Below, in pieces: positions 7,911-17,594 of a DNA stretch of 43,042 bases. The position numbers and the translations under genes are program-made. The stretch comes from Bacteroidales bacterium (GTDB taxonomy: Bacteria; Bacteroidota; Bacteroidia; Bacteroidales; Paludibacteraceae). The DNA lies in the NCBI GenBank assembly GCA_012519885.1, contig JAAYPI010000094.1, forward strand, positions 1 to 43,042, given 5' to 3'. Position 1 is the stretch's first letter, and each line of letters starts with the position of its first letter. The notes under the pieces were generated by a model, which had not been told where the DNA came from, ran no database searches, and saw only the letters and a program-made list of their open reading frames with translations.

Positions 7911-10900
7911 ATGGGATTAAATAGTATTTTAAGCAAGTTATTTGGTTCAAAGTCACAGCGTGATTTAAAAGAGATAATGCCATTTATTGAAAAAATAAAG
8001 GCAATCTATCCTCAAATAGAGCAACTTTCAAACGACGAATTGCGTAATAGGCTGCAAGGCGTACGACTTGAAATTCAACAAACTGTTTCGGATGAGCGTG
8101 AACGTATCGCTACGTTAAAACAATCTATTGATGCTACTCCTATTGAACATCGAGATAAATTGTACAATGAAATAGATGCTATCGAAAAAGCCATAATAAC
8201 TAAATTAGAAGAGGCTCTTGATAACGCCTTGCCCGAAGTGTTTGCTATTGTAAAAGATACTGCAAGACGTTTTAAAGAAAATGAAACAATAGAGGTGGAA
8301 GCCACTGATTTTGACCGTGAACTTGCAGTAACACATGATTTTGTGGATATTGTGAGTAATAAAGCCGTTTACAAAAATGAATGGGAAGCTGGTGGAAATG
8401 TCATTAAATGGGATATGGTGCACTATGATGTGCAACTTATAGGTGGCGTTGTATTGCATAAAGGTAAAATAGCCGAGATGACCACAGGGGAGGGTAAAAC
8501 ATTGGTAGCTACTTTGCCTGTTTTTTTAAATGCCTTGAGTGGTAATGGTGTACATGTTGTAACTGTAAACGACTATTTATCTAAACGTGACTCAGAATGG
8601 ATGGGACCCATTTATATGTTTCATGGATTACGTGTAGATTGTATCGATAAACATCGTCCCAATTCAGATGACAGACGAAAAGCGTATTTGGCTGATATTA
8701 CCTTTGGTACCAACAACGAGTTTGGCTTCGATTACTTACGGGATAATATGGCATCTACTCCCGAGGATTTAGTACAACGAAAACATAACTACTCCATTGT
8801 AGATGAGGTGGACTCTGTACTGATTGATGATGCTCGTACACCTCTTATCATTTCAGGTCCTATTGCAAAAGGGGAAGAGCAATTATACGAGCAATACTGC
8901 TCAAAAGTAGAACGTATTGTAGCTGAGCAAAAAAAACTAGTTACGAAAACATTTGTTGAAGCAAAACGATTAATGCAATCTGCAGATGCGAAAGAGCAAG
9001 AAAAAGGCTCTTTGTTACTATTCAGAGCTTTTAAAGGGTTGCCAAAAAATAAGGCACTGATTAAATATTTAAGTGAGCCAGGAGTGAAAGCATCTATGCT
9101 GAAAACAGAGGCTATTTACATGGAGCAAAATAACCGTCGTATGCACGAGGTTACAGACGATTTGTATTTTGTTATCAACGAGCAGCACAATACAATTGAA
9201 TTGACTGATAAAGGTATTGATTTAATTACTGGCGATAGCGACGATGCATTATTTTTTGTGCTTCCAGATATTGGCTCTGAAATGGCTGAAATCGAAAAGT
9301 CAAAACTGTCTGATGAAGAAAAGCAAGCTAAGAAAGACGTGTTGATGCAAGAGTTCTCGATAAAATCGGAACGTGTACATACAATTAATCAATTGCTCAA
9401 AGCATATACTTTATTTGAAAAAGACGACCAATATGTTGTTATGAACAACAAGGTAATGATTGTTGACGAACAAACAGGTCGTATTATGGACGGTAGACGT
9501 TATTCTGATGGCTTACACCAAGCGATAGAAGCCAAAGAACGTGTGAAGGTGGAAGCTGCTACTCAGACCTATGCAACCATTACTTTGCAAAATTATTTTC
9601 GCATGTACAACAAGTTAGCAGGTATGACTGGTACAGCAGAAACGGAGGCTGGTGAGTTTTGGGATATTTATAAGTTAGATGTTGTCGTGATTCCAACCAA
9701 TCGTCCTATCGCTCGTGTAGATATGAACGATCGAGTGTATAAAACTGCTCGTGCCAAATACAATGCAGTTATAGAGGAAGTAGAAAAATTGGTAGCACAA
9801 GGTCGTCCTGTGTTAGTGGGTACTACGTCTGTAGAAATATCCGAGCTGGTAAGTAAGATGCTGAAACTTCGCAAAATACCACACAATGTATTAAATGCTA
9901 AATTGCATCAAAAAGAGGCGGATATTGTTGCTCAAGCTGGGAAAAGTGGAACAGTTACCATTGCCACCAATATGGCGGGTCGGGGTTCTGACATTAAATT
10001 AACTCCTGAATCAAAAGCTGCGGGAGGTTTGGCAATTATTGGTACCGAACGTCATGAAAGCCGTCGTATCGACCGTCAGTTACGTGGTCGTTCTGGTCGT
10101 CAAGGAGATCCAGGTTCTTCAGTATTTTTTGTGTCTTTTGAAGATTCGTTGATGCGTTTATTTGGATCCGACCGTATAGTGGGGATTATGGATAGATTAG
10201 GCTTGCAAGAAAATGAAATGATGGAACATCGTCAGATATCTAATTCAATTGAACGTGCTCAAAAGAAGGTCGAAGAAAATAACTTTGGTATTCGTAAGCG
10301 GTTGTTAGAATATGATGATGTCATGAATTCGCAACGTGAAGTGATATATGCTCGTCGCAGACATGCACTTATTGGCGAACGTATTGGGATTGATATTGTG
10401 AATATGATTTACGATGGTGTAGAAAACTTGGTAAATCAACATGATGATATACAAGATGAAGAAGAGTTTCGTTTGGATTGTTTGAAACTGTTTGGGGTAG
10501 ATATCCAATTGGAGGAAGGCGAAATTAAACGCACAAAAACAATTGATTTAGTAGAAAAAGTATTTTCTTTGGTGATGGCTAATTTTTCGCGAAGAGCCGA
10601 TAAACTTGCCGAAATCGCCTATCCTGTCATCAAACGTGTATACGAAGAACAAGGGAAAATATATGAGAATATTTTAATTCCATTAACTGATGGAAAGAAG
10701 TTGTATAATATTCCTGTTAATCTTAAATTGGCATACGAAACACAAGCAAAAGAAATTGTGAAGTCGTTCCAAAAATCTATTTTGTTGCATACAATAGATG
10801 AAGCTTGGAAAGAGCATTTACGCGAATTAGATGAATTACGTAACTCAGTACAAAATGCTAGTTATGAGCAAAAAGATCCATTATTAATCTACAAGCTAGA

Positions 10901-11198
10901 GTCATTTGGGCTATTTAAGAAAATGATTGATGCTATAAATTACAAAGCGATTGCTATTTTGATGCGTGGTCAAATTCCGGTGAAAGAAGGAGAAACATTA
11001 AGAGAGGCAAAAGAAGAGCGACGACAAGATTTTAGTAAATATAATACGCAAAAATCGGATATAATGAATGCTGGTCAACAAGATACCCGAGAAAAAATAC
11101 ACAAAGAACCAGTGCGTGTTGAGAAGAAAGTGGGTCGTAATGATCTATGTCCTTGTGGTAGCGGAAAGAAATACAAGAGTTGTTGTGGCAAAGTATAA
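7911..11198 (+). CDS. secA: Preprotein translocase ATPase SecA
   Basis: Motor that pushes unfolded proteins through SecYEG; all T9SS cargo first passes this step. The 1,095 residues are long relative to E. coli SecA but normal for Bacteroidota, with lineage insertions in the N-terminal region (about residues 55-110) and in the segment around residues 340-400. Motifs: [11 protein letters not shown] (about residue 190), [28 protein letters not shown], and [13 protein letters not shown]. The C-terminal zinc finger [13 protein letters not shown], which contacts SecB or lipids, is intact. It leads a unit with lgt 31 nt downstream. Confidence 0.97.
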   Translation: MGLNSILSKLFGSKSQRDLKEIMPFIEKIKAIYPQIEQLSNDELRNRLQGVRLEIQQTVSDERERIATLKQSIDATPIEHRDKLYNEIDAIEKAIITKLEEALDNALPEVFAIVKDTARRFKENETIEVEATDFDRELAVTHDFVDIVSNKAVYKNEWEAGGNVIKWDMVHYDVQLIGGVVLHKGKIAEMTTGEGKTLVATLPVFLNALSGNGVHVVTVNDYLSKRDSEWMGPIYMFHGLRVDCIDKHRPNSDDRRKAYLADITFGTNNEFGFDYLRDNMASTPEDLVQRKHNYSIVDEVDSVLIDDARTPLIISGPIAKGEEQLYEQYCSKVERIVAEQKKLVTKTFVEAKRLMQSADAKEQEKGSLLLFRAFKGLPKNKALIKYLSEPGVKASMLKTEAIYMEQNNRRMHEVTDDLYFVINEQHNTIELTDKGIDLITGDSDDALFFVLPDIGSEMAEIEKSKLSDEEKQAKKDVLMQEFSIKSERVHTINQLLKAYTLFEKDDQYVVMNNKVMIVDEQTGRIMDGRRYSDGLHQAIEAKERVKVEAATQTYATITLQNYFRMYNKLAGMTGTAETEAGEFWDIYKLDVVVIPTNRPIARVDMNDRVYKTARAKYNAVIEEVEKLVAQGRPVLVGTTSVEISELVSKMLKLRKIPHNVLNAKLHQKEADIVAQAGKSGTVTIATNMAGRGSDIKLTPESKAAGGLAIIGTERHESRRIDRQLRGRSGRQGDPGSSVFFVSFEDSLMRLFGSDRIVGIMDRLGLQENEMMEHRQISNSIERAQKKVEENNFGIRKRLLEYDDVMNSQREVIYARRRHALIGERIGIDIVNMIYDGVENLVNQHDDIQDEEEFRLDCLKLFGVDIQLEEGEIKRTKTIDLVEKVFSLVMANFSRRADKLAEIAYPVIKRVYEEQGKIYENILIPLTDGKKLYNIPVNLKLAYETQAKEIVKSFQKSILLHTIDEAWKEHLRELDELRNSVQNASYEQKDPLLIYKLESFGLFKKMIDAINYKAIAILMRGQIPVKEGETLREAKEERRQDFSKYNTQKSDIMNAGQQDTREKIHKEPVRVEKKVGRNDLCPCGSGKKYKSCCGKV

Positions 11199-11229
11199 TG
11201 CAAGTATAATAATTTAAAAACATCAGAGA

Positions 11230-12024
11230 ATGGCACTAGCTACGATTATATGGGATGTAAATCCTGAAGCTTTTTCGATTGGATTTATAACTGTGCGTTG
11301 GTATGGTTTACTTTATGCAATGGGGTTTTTGCTGGGGATTACTATTTTGGGTAAAATATTTAAGCGTGAAAATTGTCCAGAAGATTGGGCTGATAAGGTG
11401 TTTATTTACATGGTTTTGGCAGTGGTAATTGGTGCTAGGCTGGGACATGTGTTTTTTTATGCGTGGGATTATTACAAAGATAATTTGTTAGAGATAGTGA
11501 TGATTTGGCATGGCGGATTAGCCAGTCATGGTGGTGCCATAGCTATGTTGATTGCTGCTTGGATTTTTTCAAAAAAGGTTAGTAAGAAAAGTTTTTTGTG
11601 GCTAGGAGACAGACTGTTTATTCCTTCGGCTATGGTGGCAGGGTTGATTCGTATTGGGAATTTGATGAATTCCGAGATATATGGTCATGCTACCGATTTG
11701 CCATGGGGTTTTGTGTTTGTCCGTGATGGAGGTACTATGCCCATGCACCCAACACAAATATACGAAGCTTTAGCTTATTTTGCTCTGTTTGCTTTTATGA
11801 TGTACTTATATTGGGTAAAGGATGCACACAAACGTGAAGGCTTGCTTACTGGAGTAGGATTTACGGGAATATTTGTTGCTCGTTTCTTTATAGAATTTGT
11901 AAAGAATAATCAAGAGGCTTTTGAAGATGATTTAATGTTAAATATGGGTCAGTATTTAAGTATTCCATTTATTGCCATTGGAATATGGTTGATAATTAGA
12001 GCATTACGTTCGAATAAAATATAA
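11230..12024 (+). CDS. lgt: Prolipoprotein diacylglyceryl transferase
   Basis: Transfers diacylglycerol from phosphatidylglycerol to the lipobox cysteine of prelipoproteins in the inner membrane. The 264 residues contain about seven transmembrane segments. Signatures are RWYGLLYAMGF, HGGLASHGGAIA (about residues 95-106), RIGNLMNSEIYGH (about 137-149, with the essential Arg, Asn and Glu), and HPTQIYEAL. The lipoproteins encoded later in this window (esterase, OmpA-like) are expected substrates. DUF4834 follows by 6 nt. Confidence 0.95.
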   Translation: MALATIIWDVNPEAFSIGFITVRWYGLLYAMGFLLGITILGKIFKRENCPEDWADKVFIYMVLAVVIGARLGHVFFYAWDYYKDNLLEIVMIWHGGLASHGGAIAMLIAAWIFSKKVSKKSFLWLGDRLFIPSAMVAGLIRIGNLMNSEIYGHATDLPWGFVFVRDGGTMPMHPTQIYEALAYFALFAFMMYLYWVKDAHKREGLLTGVGFTGIFVARFFIEFVKNNQEAFEDDLMLNMGQYLSIPFIAIGIWLIIRALRSNKI

Positions 12025-12030
12025 GATGCA

Positions 12031-12246
12031 ATGAGTTTTTTATTTGGGATATTATTTTTTATACTCGCTATTGGTTTATTTGTGTTGGTATTTTTCTTTT
12101 CCATATTACGTAATGTTTTTCGTTTATTTACAGGAAAACAACATCCTGAGAAAAAGGAACAAGAGCGAATGGCTCGTAAGTATGTAAATAAGAAAATTAC
12201 AAAGCAACAGGGTGAATATGTAGATTTTGAAGAGATTAAGGAATAA
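12031..12246 (+). CDS. DUF4834-like small membrane protein
   Basis: A 71-residue protein with one strongly hydrophobic N-terminal segment (about residues 3-30, very rich in Phe, Leu and Ile), then a basic and polar tail ending in VDFEEIKE. This form, a single helix plus charged tail, resembles the DUF4834 family of Bacteroidota; function unknown. It is 6 nt after lgt and probably cotranscribed. Its last 11 bases overlap the end of birA on the opposite strand, so no terminator separates them. Confidence 0.7.
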   Translation: MSFLFGILFFILAIGLFVLVFFFSILRNVFRLFTGKQHPEKKEQERMARKYVNKKITKQQGEYVDFEEIKE

Positions 12247-12970
12247 TAAAACTAACTTCTTTAAAAGCATAACGTTGTCGATCTCCGTTTTCTTTTGTTA
12301 ATTCCAAATATCCATCAGGTGTTACTTGGAAAATAGATGCGACAAAAATCCCATCTTTATCTTGAAAACGAAACAGCCCTTTGGAGCGATATAATCTGTC
12401 TGTATACGTTTGTTGTAATTCTTTGGTTTTTCCCTTGAGTAAGTGAATATAGCGTTCAAAAATAGCATTTCGTATGCTGGTAGCTATCTCCTTAATAGGA
12501 TGAAAAGTGTTGGTAATCTGTATAAGTGAAATTGGATTAGGTGCAGATGAATAGAAATGTTTTTGGTTGATATTCAGACCAATACCAATGATACAAGACG
12601 CTAATAATCCATTTTCTAAATTGTTTTCAATTAAAATACCTCCAATTTTATTGTCTTTCCAATAAATATCATTGGGCCACTTGATAGTAAATTCAGTATC
12701 ATAAGGCAATAAAAAGTCAGTAAGAGCTAATGACACTACCTGCGAAATAATAAATTGTTGCTTAATAGGAATAAAAGATGGTTTTAGTAATATACTACAA
12801 AGCAAATTTTCTCCTTTTTCTGATTCCCATACATTATTCGAAACGCCTCTTCCAAGTGTCTGGAAATCTGTATATACCATAGAACCTTCCTCTAGTGATT
12901 TTTCTCTCATTAATTGATTAAGTAAATCATTTGTTGAGGTTGTTTCGTGTATGTGTATGGTTTCAATCAT
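12236..12970 (-). CDS. birA: Biotin--[acetyl-CoA-carboxylase] ligase, monofunctional
   Basis: Activates biotin to biotinyl-AMP and attaches it to carrier lysines of carboxylases. The 244 residues lack the N-terminal DNA-binding domain of E. coli BirA, so it is enzyme only. Visible: TSTNDLL, KWPNDIYW with the catalytic lysine (about residue 99), KIGGILIEN, and IGIGLNIN. The biotinyl-AMP loop reads GRGVSNNVW (residues 40-48). The E. coli loop GRGRRGRKW carries three arginines or lysines that are absent here, including the residue equivalent to Arg118. It is the last gene of the dgkA-comF-birA operon, 12 nt after comF. Confidence 0.92.
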   Translation of the reverse strand: MIETIHIHETTSTNDLLNQLMREKSLEEGSMVYTDFQTLGRGVSNNVWESEKGENLLCSILLKPSFIPIKQQFIISQVVSLALTDFLLPYDTEFTIKWPNDIYWKDNKIGGILIENNLENGLLASCIIGIGLNINQKHFYSSAPNPISLIQITNTFHPIKEIATSIRNAIFERYIHLLKGKTKELQQTYTDRLYRSKGLFRFQDKDGIFVASIFQVTPDGYLELTKENGDRQRYAFKEVSFIIP

Positions 12971-12982
12971 TAGCGGTTTAGT

Positions 12983-13687
12983 TTAATTAGATGCTAAAGC
13001 TAAACTTATAAAACTAACTTTCGCATTTGGGGCTTGTTTAATCGCTTGTACACAGGCTTCTATGGTAGATCCTGTAGTTAATACATCATCGACCAGTAGG
13101 ATATGTTTATTTGCAAATTGTTGGGTATTGGTTATAGTAAAAACACCATACGTATTTTCCCATCTTTCAAACACACCTTTCTTTGTTTGTGTTGGATTTT
13201 CGATGGCTCTTACCAGTGTGTCTGTTTCAACAGGAATAGAGAGCACTTGTGATAATCCGATAGCAATCATTTCACTTTGGTTATACCCTCTTTTTTTTAG
13301 TTTGTTTTTATGTAAAGGAACGGGAACAATATAATCAATGGTATCAATTAAGCTAGACCTCACTAATTCGGTTGCATAATGTTTGCCAAGCTCTATCCCT
13401 ATTTCTTTATTCCCTTTGTACTTTAAATTATGCAGTAACTTTTGTGCCACACTTCCTTTCTGAAAAAAGAAAAAAGCCGATGCAAACTCCACATGTATTT
13501 TTCCCCAAAATAGTTTCTCAACAGGATTGTTTTGTAGTAGATGAAATCCTGTTTTTGGAAGATCTATGACACATTGTTGGCATATGCTTTTCTCTGATTG
13601 TACCAAGTGGTTTCCACAAACGATACAAACTTGTGGGTAAATTAAGGATATAAATCCTGAGATATAGTGTTGTAGATAATTTACCAT
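12983..13687 (-). CDS. comF: ComF family phosphoribosyltransferase-like protein
   Basis: ComF proteins are linked to natural transformation and DNA processing (ComFC/GntX); the exact activity is unsettled. The 234 residues begin with a zinc-finger-like CIVCGNH...CQQC (about residues 21-40). A type I phosphoribosyltransferase fold follows, with DYIVPVPLHKNKLKKRGYNQSE and the PRPP loop ILLVDDVLTTGST (about 196-208). The start ATG overlaps the dgkA stop by 7 nt, implying translational coupling. Confidence 0.9.
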   Translation of the reverse strand: MVNYLQHYISGFISLIYPQVCIVCGNHLVQSEKSICQQCVIDLPKTGFHLLQNNPVEKLFWGKIHVEFASAFFFFQKGSVAQKLLHNLKYKGNKEIGIELGKHYATELVRSSLIDTIDYIVPVPLHKNKLKKRGYNQSEMIAIGLSQVLSIPVETDTLVRAIENPTQTKKGVFERWENTYGVFTITNTQQFANKHILLVDDVLTTGSTIEACVQAIKQAPNAKVSFISLALASN

Positions 13688-14046
13688 GATATAATTTTAG
13701 GAATAAAAATCAGACAAGCTATAATCACAGAACAAATGGCGGCAAATAATACTGCTCCTGCGGCAATATCTTTTATGTTTCTAGCCCTTTCTTGTCTTTC
13801 GGGCGAAACCATATCAACTATATTTTCGATAGCTGTATTGATTAGCTCTAAACACCAAACCATTGCAATACAAATGAATATTACTATCCATTCGTTTAAG
13901 GCAATATGTAATAAAATTCCCAATACAATTACAGCGATTGTAGCCAGTAGGTGGATTTTGCAATGTGTTTCTTGTTGAATAGCTACTACTATGCCACGAA
14001 AGGCATTTCTAAAACTACGTGCTTGTTTTTGCAAAAAGATATTCAT
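13681..14046 (-). CDS. dgkA: Diacylglycerol kinase / undecaprenol kinase family protein
   Basis: A small integral-membrane kinase that phosphorylates diacylglycerol or undecaprenol, recycling lipid carriers. The 121 residues have three hydrophobic helices and the family residues: ETHCKIHL (about 27-34), ELINTAIENIVD (about 67-78, metal and ATP site) and KDIAAGAVLF. Substrate preference cannot be read from sequence. It is the first gene of the operon with comF and birA. It diverges from the FemAB-like gene at 14111, with back-to-back promoters between them. Confidence 0.92.
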   Translation of the reverse strand: MNIFLQKQARSFRNAFRGIVVAIQQETHCKIHLLATIAVIVLGILLHIALNEWIVIFICIAMVWCLELINTAIENIVDMVSPERQERARNIKDIAAGAVLFAAICSVIIACLIFIPKIISW

Positions 14047-14051
14047 ATATG

Positions 14052-14081
14052 TTGTCTATTCTGCAAAAATACATAAATTTG
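14052..14081 (+). promoter_or_regulatory. Promoter of the first FemAB-like gene
   Basis: TTG (14052-14054), a 19-nt spacer, then TAAATTTG (14074-14081). The predicted start near 14088 lies after the longest possible ATG of the gene and so supports the start at 14111. Confidence 0.6.
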
Positions 14082-14096
14082 CACAACAGCTACAAA
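14064..14096 (-). promoter_or_regulatory. Promoter of dgkA-comF-birA
   Basis: On the minus strand TTTG (14096 to 14093), a 21-nt spacer, then TATTTTTG (14071 to 14064). The predicted leader is only about 10 nt. It overlaps the promoter of the divergent FemAB-like gene. Confidence 0.55.
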
Positions 14097-14110
14097 CTAC
14101 TGCCTATAAA

Positions 14111-15079
14111 ATGACTAATAAAGAAAAATATTCTCAACTTTGTACTGAAAATGATACTATTCCATTGTTTTTACAACATTGGTGGATGGAAGCTGTATGT
14201 ACCAAAGCCAGTAAAGAGTGGGATGTGTTGTTGTATGAAAAGAATAAAAAAGTAATAGCAGCTTTGCCTTATCATTTTATCACCAAATTGGGGATGAAGG
14301 TTATTTTGGAACCACAATTAACACAGTATTCGGGGGTGTGGATTGACTATCCAAATGGTATCACTGACAAAGAACGCTATTCGCTGGAGGAAGAGGTTTG
14401 CAAAGGGCTTATAAGTCAGTTGGATACACTATCGTGGGTGCATTATATGCAACATTTTCATTATCGATTTACCAATTGGTTGCCATTCTTTCAGCAAGGG
14501 TTTACACAAACTACACGTTATACCTATCGTATTGAGTCTATTGGCAATACCCAAGATGTGTTTGACAACTTTCATCAAGGGAAACAAAAACACATAAAAA
14601 AAGCCAAAGATTTGTCAGTTGATTATTCTCTTTCAGCAGCCGATTTTTATGCCTTTTTATCCCATACTATAGCTCAGAAGCAACAGCAAGTAGTCTATAG
14701 TCAGTCCTTTTTTGTTGGTTTGCACCAACAGGCTGTTGAGCGTGAGCAAGGACAAATTATTGCTGTGCGTGATAAAACTGGAGCGATACATGCTGCTATG
14801 TTTGTTGTTTGGGATCATCTGTCGGGCTATTACTTAGTTTCAGCCATTGACGCCAACTACAAACATTCAGGAGCATCTTCGCTGATGCTGTGGGAGGCTA
14901 TTTGTTTTTTATCCTCACGCACCAAGTCGTTTGATTTTGAAGGAAGTATGATTAAAGGAGTAGCCAAAGCTAATCAAGAGTTTGGCGGTGTACAAACGCC
15001 GTATTTTTCCATCAGCAAGTCTCGTTCGGGTGTGTTGGGTTGTATGTTGAATGTATATCGATGGTTATGGAAAAAATAA
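14111..15079 (+). CDS. FemAB-like / GNAT-fold acyltransferase (first of pair)
   Basis: From ATG 14111 it has 322 residues. The C-terminal half (about 150-300) has the pattern of the acetyltransferase_6 / FemAB-like fold: a basic QGKQKHIKKAKD helix, GAIHAAMFVVWD, GYYLVSAIDANYKHSGASSLMLWEAI and FDFEGSM. Relatives transfer aminoacyl or acyl groups to peptidoglycan precursors or exopolysaccharides. The substrate is unknown here. The upstream reading-frame start at 13991 would overlap dgkA and precede the promoter. The next gene, also FemAB-like, overlaps its end. Confidence 0.75.
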   Translation: MTNKEKYSQLCTENDTIPLFLQHWWMEAVCTKASKEWDVLLYEKNKKVIAALPYHFITKLGMKVILEPQLTQYSGVWIDYPNGITDKERYSLEEEVCKGLISQLDTLSWVHYMQHFHYRFTNWLPFFQQGFTQTTRYTYRIESIGNTQDVFDNFHQGKQKHIKKAKDLSVDYSLSAADFYAFLSHTIAQKQQQVVYSQSFFVGLHQQAVEREQGQIIAVRDKTGAIHAAMFVVWDHLSGYYLVSAIDANYKHSGASSLMLWEAICFLSSRTKSFDFEGSMIKGVAKANQEFGGVQTPYFSISKSRSGVLGCMLNVYRWLWKK

Positions 15080-16041
15080 GCAAACAAGAGTTTTATAGTT
15101 TAATTAAAGGGTTTGAACAAATTCCTTTTACGCAAACAGAAGCCTGGGTTACTGCTCATAGTCGCCATGATGATACGAAGTTGGCATTCTTTGTTGACCA
15201 ACTACCAGAACCATTAATTGCTTGTGTAGCACATGTAAAAAAGAAAGCTGGACTCAAGATGTACTACATCGAAGCTGAAGCCATTCGATACAAAGATATA
15301 AAGCATGCTAAGCTAACATCTTTTTTTCAAGATTTGCAACAAACAGGAGTGGATGTTATTGAAATTAATTCGCCAATGCCGTATGATGCAACATACGAAA
15401 TAGCCTTGCGACAAGCAGGTTTTTTGCGTCCTGTTGGGCAGTTTTCGGTGGCTTTAAGTTCGTATATCTCTCTTGAAAATGAAATAAAGTACAATGATAA
15501 TTGGAAGCGGAATATGAAGAAAGCAGCTAATAATCAGTTATCTTTTGAGGTAATTGATAATGCTGTTAGTGATGATATCAATGATTTTATAAAATTGTAC
15601 AACGAAATGAGTGTTCAAAAGAATGTTGCTCCAACATTTACTTTTTCCTCTCTTCGTACCTTGTTAGCAAGTGCTAATTTCAAGTTGTTTTTTGTGAAAA
15701 ACGAGCAAAACGAACGTATTGCTACCATATTAATACATTACAACAATAACCATGCAGGATTGGTGTATGCTGCTTCTGGCGAAAAAGCTCATCAATGTGC
15801 AGCGAGTTTTTTTATGTACGACAAATTGTTTCATTATTTGTCGCAGCAACACATAAAGACTTTTGATATGGAAAAGCTAGCTCCTTCTATTCATTCTACC
15901 AATGCAGTGTTCTTGTTTAAGAATGGCATAAAAGGAGAATACATAGTGGTGAATGGAGAATGGTCGTGGCATAAAAATAGCTTTTTACGTCCTTTGATGT
16001 ATATCGCAAAAAAATGGTTTTTGAAAAAGATAGAGTGGTAG
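15061..16041 (+). CDS. FemAB-like acyltransferase (second of pair)
   Basis: A 326-residue protein if started at ATG 15061; 15067 is equally possible. It overlaps the previous gene by about 19 nt, so the pair is probably cotranslated. Recognisable features are KYNDNWKRNMKKAANN (basic helix before the second domain, near residue 150), an FFVKNEQNERIATILIHY strand pair, GLVYAASGEKAHQCAASFFMYDKL and FDMEKLAPSIHSTNAVFLFKNGI, which fit the FemAB/GNAT fold. It is not a close copy of its neighbour. It converges with the asparagine-synthase-like gene, with only 5 nt between the stops. Confidence 0.72.
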   Translation: MVMEKISKQEFYSLIKGFEQIPFTQTEAWVTAHSRHDDTKLAFFVDQLPEPLIACVAHVKKKAGLKMYYIEAEAIRYKDIKHAKLTSFFQDLQQTGVDVIEINSPMPYDATYEIALRQAGFLRPVGQFSVALSSYISLENEIKYNDNWKRNMKKAANNQLSFEVIDNAVSDDINDFIKLYNEMSVQKNVAPTFTFSSLRTLLASANFKLFFVKNEQNERIATILIHYNNNHAGLVYAASGEKAHQCAASFFMYDKLFHYLSQQHIKTFDMEKLAPSIHSTNAVFLFKNGIKGEYIVVNGEWSWHKNSFLRPLMYIAKKWFLKKIEW

Positions 16042-16046
16042 GCTAC

Positions 16047-17594
16047 TTAATCAACTATCTTTTTTACCTGTTGCCAATACCATTCTAAAAATACCCGATT
16101 GTAACCACCCATCCCATTTGTTGCTGTTTTTGGTAGTTGCTGTTTTAATGGTGCAGAAATTTCTTTCATACACACATAATCAGGCGGATTGGAAATATAC
16201 TGCTGAATGTGAGCGGGTAACAATTGTTTGCACTGCCTTTTAAACCTATACCATTTCATTCGCCATTCTGGGTATGTTAATTCATCTACAAATGCAACAT
16301 TCATGGGCTGAAATACCTTGCTTGTAAGGTAATGGTGGTAAAATTTTTGTGTTTGTTTTTCTTCAATGGGTAATGTTTTGAAAAATTCAATCATTTCATT
16401 GTCCCAAAAAGGCAAGCGAGTTTGATGACCAAAAAAGCCATAAATACGTGCTGCATTATTGATATTTTTAGGTAATTTTATAAGCAAATCTACATCATCG
16501 AACACGCTATAGGGTAGATAATCTTTGCGTTGCTTGATAAAGTCGTTCATTTTTTGTTTAATAGTAGCGTTTTTCAAGCCATTGCCATACGCAAATTTTT
16601 GTTCTAGCACTAGCTTTTCAACCTCATTCAATGTAGTTTCCAGCGTAATTCCGGCTTTTTGTAATTGACTACCAGCAAGAAAATCGCCAGAATGTCCTGG
16701 AATAAATATGGCATCTTTTTCAATGATGTTTTGCTCAGTCAGCGTTTTTACCCCTACATATTCGTACATCCAAAAGAAATTGGTAAAATAACCAGAGTAA
16801 CGATAATAAGCCTCAAATGTATTGTCATCTAGGTACGAGGGTGTTTCGTTCGAAATAAATACATGCTTATATCCTAGCGTTTTTGCTACTTTTTGGGCTA
16901 TTATTAACTCTAGATTATTGGGTCTGCCTACTGTATAGCAAAGCACATTTTTATACCCAAGTTTGGCTAACATACATACAATTAAGCGAGAATCGTAGCC
17001 ACCACTCAAGGGTACAACTACTTGTTTCCCTTTGCACGAGGTAAGTAATCGATGAAAAACATCGTTCAGCACCGTTTCAAATTGCTGATTGTAATCTTTT
17101 GCTACAGCTATCTCGTGCTTTTTTACTGCAAAAGTGTAATAATGATGTATATCAAGGTGGTTATTCTTACAAATAATATAACTGGATGGTTGCACTTGAA
17201 ATATCCCTTTAATCAGTGTTTTTTCATCCAACACAACCGAAGAATACAGGTATTCATTAAGTGCAGAGGTATCAACAACTGGCGATGTGGGAAACAATGT
17301 ATATGGATTATTGGATACGATTACTTGATTATTTTCTATGGCATAAAAAAGAGGAATCAAGCGTGTTTTATCCATGATAATAATCGTTTCGCTATCTCGT
17401 TCAATGATGCAGGCAAATATTCCATTAAGCGAACGTACGAATGATTCTAAATGATTTTCTGTGATTTGTTGGAGTAACGCAATAAGTGATTCTTTTTCAT
17501 AAAAATTTCCTTCTGTATCAAAACAATAGCCAGCTACCCAAACGCCATTGGCACTTGTCCACGAGATGGGATTATGTTTGTCAAGTTTAACCAT
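16047..17594 (-). CDS. Asparagine synthase-like amidotransferase without glutaminase cysteine
   Basis: A 515-residue protein with the two-domain layout of asparagine synthetase B. Residues 1-150 keep the Ntn fold (LNGIFACII at 56-64, DKTRLIPLFY at 75-84), but the protein begins MVKLDK, so there is no Cys2 nucleophile for glutamine hydrolysis. The synthetase domain has the PP-loop SGGYDSR (197-203) for ATP. It would adenylate a carboxylate and use ammonia or another amine. Such proteins occur in exopolysaccharide clusters as amidotransferases of unknown target. It overlaps the glycosyltransferase gene by 8 nt and ends the flippase operon. Confidence 0.85.
   Translation of the reverse strand: MVKLDKHNPISWTSANGVWVAGYCFDTEGNFYEKESLIALLQQITENHLESFVRSLNGIFACIIERDSETIIIMDKTRLIPLFYAIENNQVIVSNNPYTLFPTSPVVDTSALNEYLYSSVVLDEKTLIKGIFQVQPSSYIICKNNHLDIHHYYTFAVKKHEIAVAKDYNQQFETVLNDVFHRLLTSCKGKQVVVPLSGGYDSRLIVCMLAKLGYKNVLCYTVGRPNNLELIIAQKVAKTLGYKHVFISNETPSYLDDNTFEAYYRYSGYFTNFFWMYEYVGVKTLTEQNIIEKDAIFIPGHSGDFLAGSQLQKAGITLETTLNEVEKLVLEQKFAYGNGLKNATIKQKMNDFIKQRKDYLPYSVFDDVDLLIKLPKNINNAARIYGFFGHQTRLPFWDNEMIEFFKTLPIEEKQTQKFYHHYLTSKVFQPMNVAFVDELTYPEWRMKWYRFKRQCKQLLPAHIQQYISNPPDYVCMKEISAPLKQQLPKTATNGMGGYNRVFLEWYWQQVKKIVD

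Noticed and set aside
7911-11198. Unusually long SecA as a possible fusion or accessory SecA2
   Set aside because: The length and insertions match the ordinary Bacteroidota SecA, and the C-terminal zinc finger is present.
13991-14110. N-terminal extension of the first FemAB-like protein
   Set aside because: It would overlap the start of dgkA and precede the predicted promoter. The extension is cysteine- and lysine-rich and unlike the family.
16047-17594. AsnB-like protein as a lasso-peptide cyclase
   Set aside because: No leader peptidase, RiPP-recognition protein or small precursor gene is nearby, and the neighbours are glycan genes.
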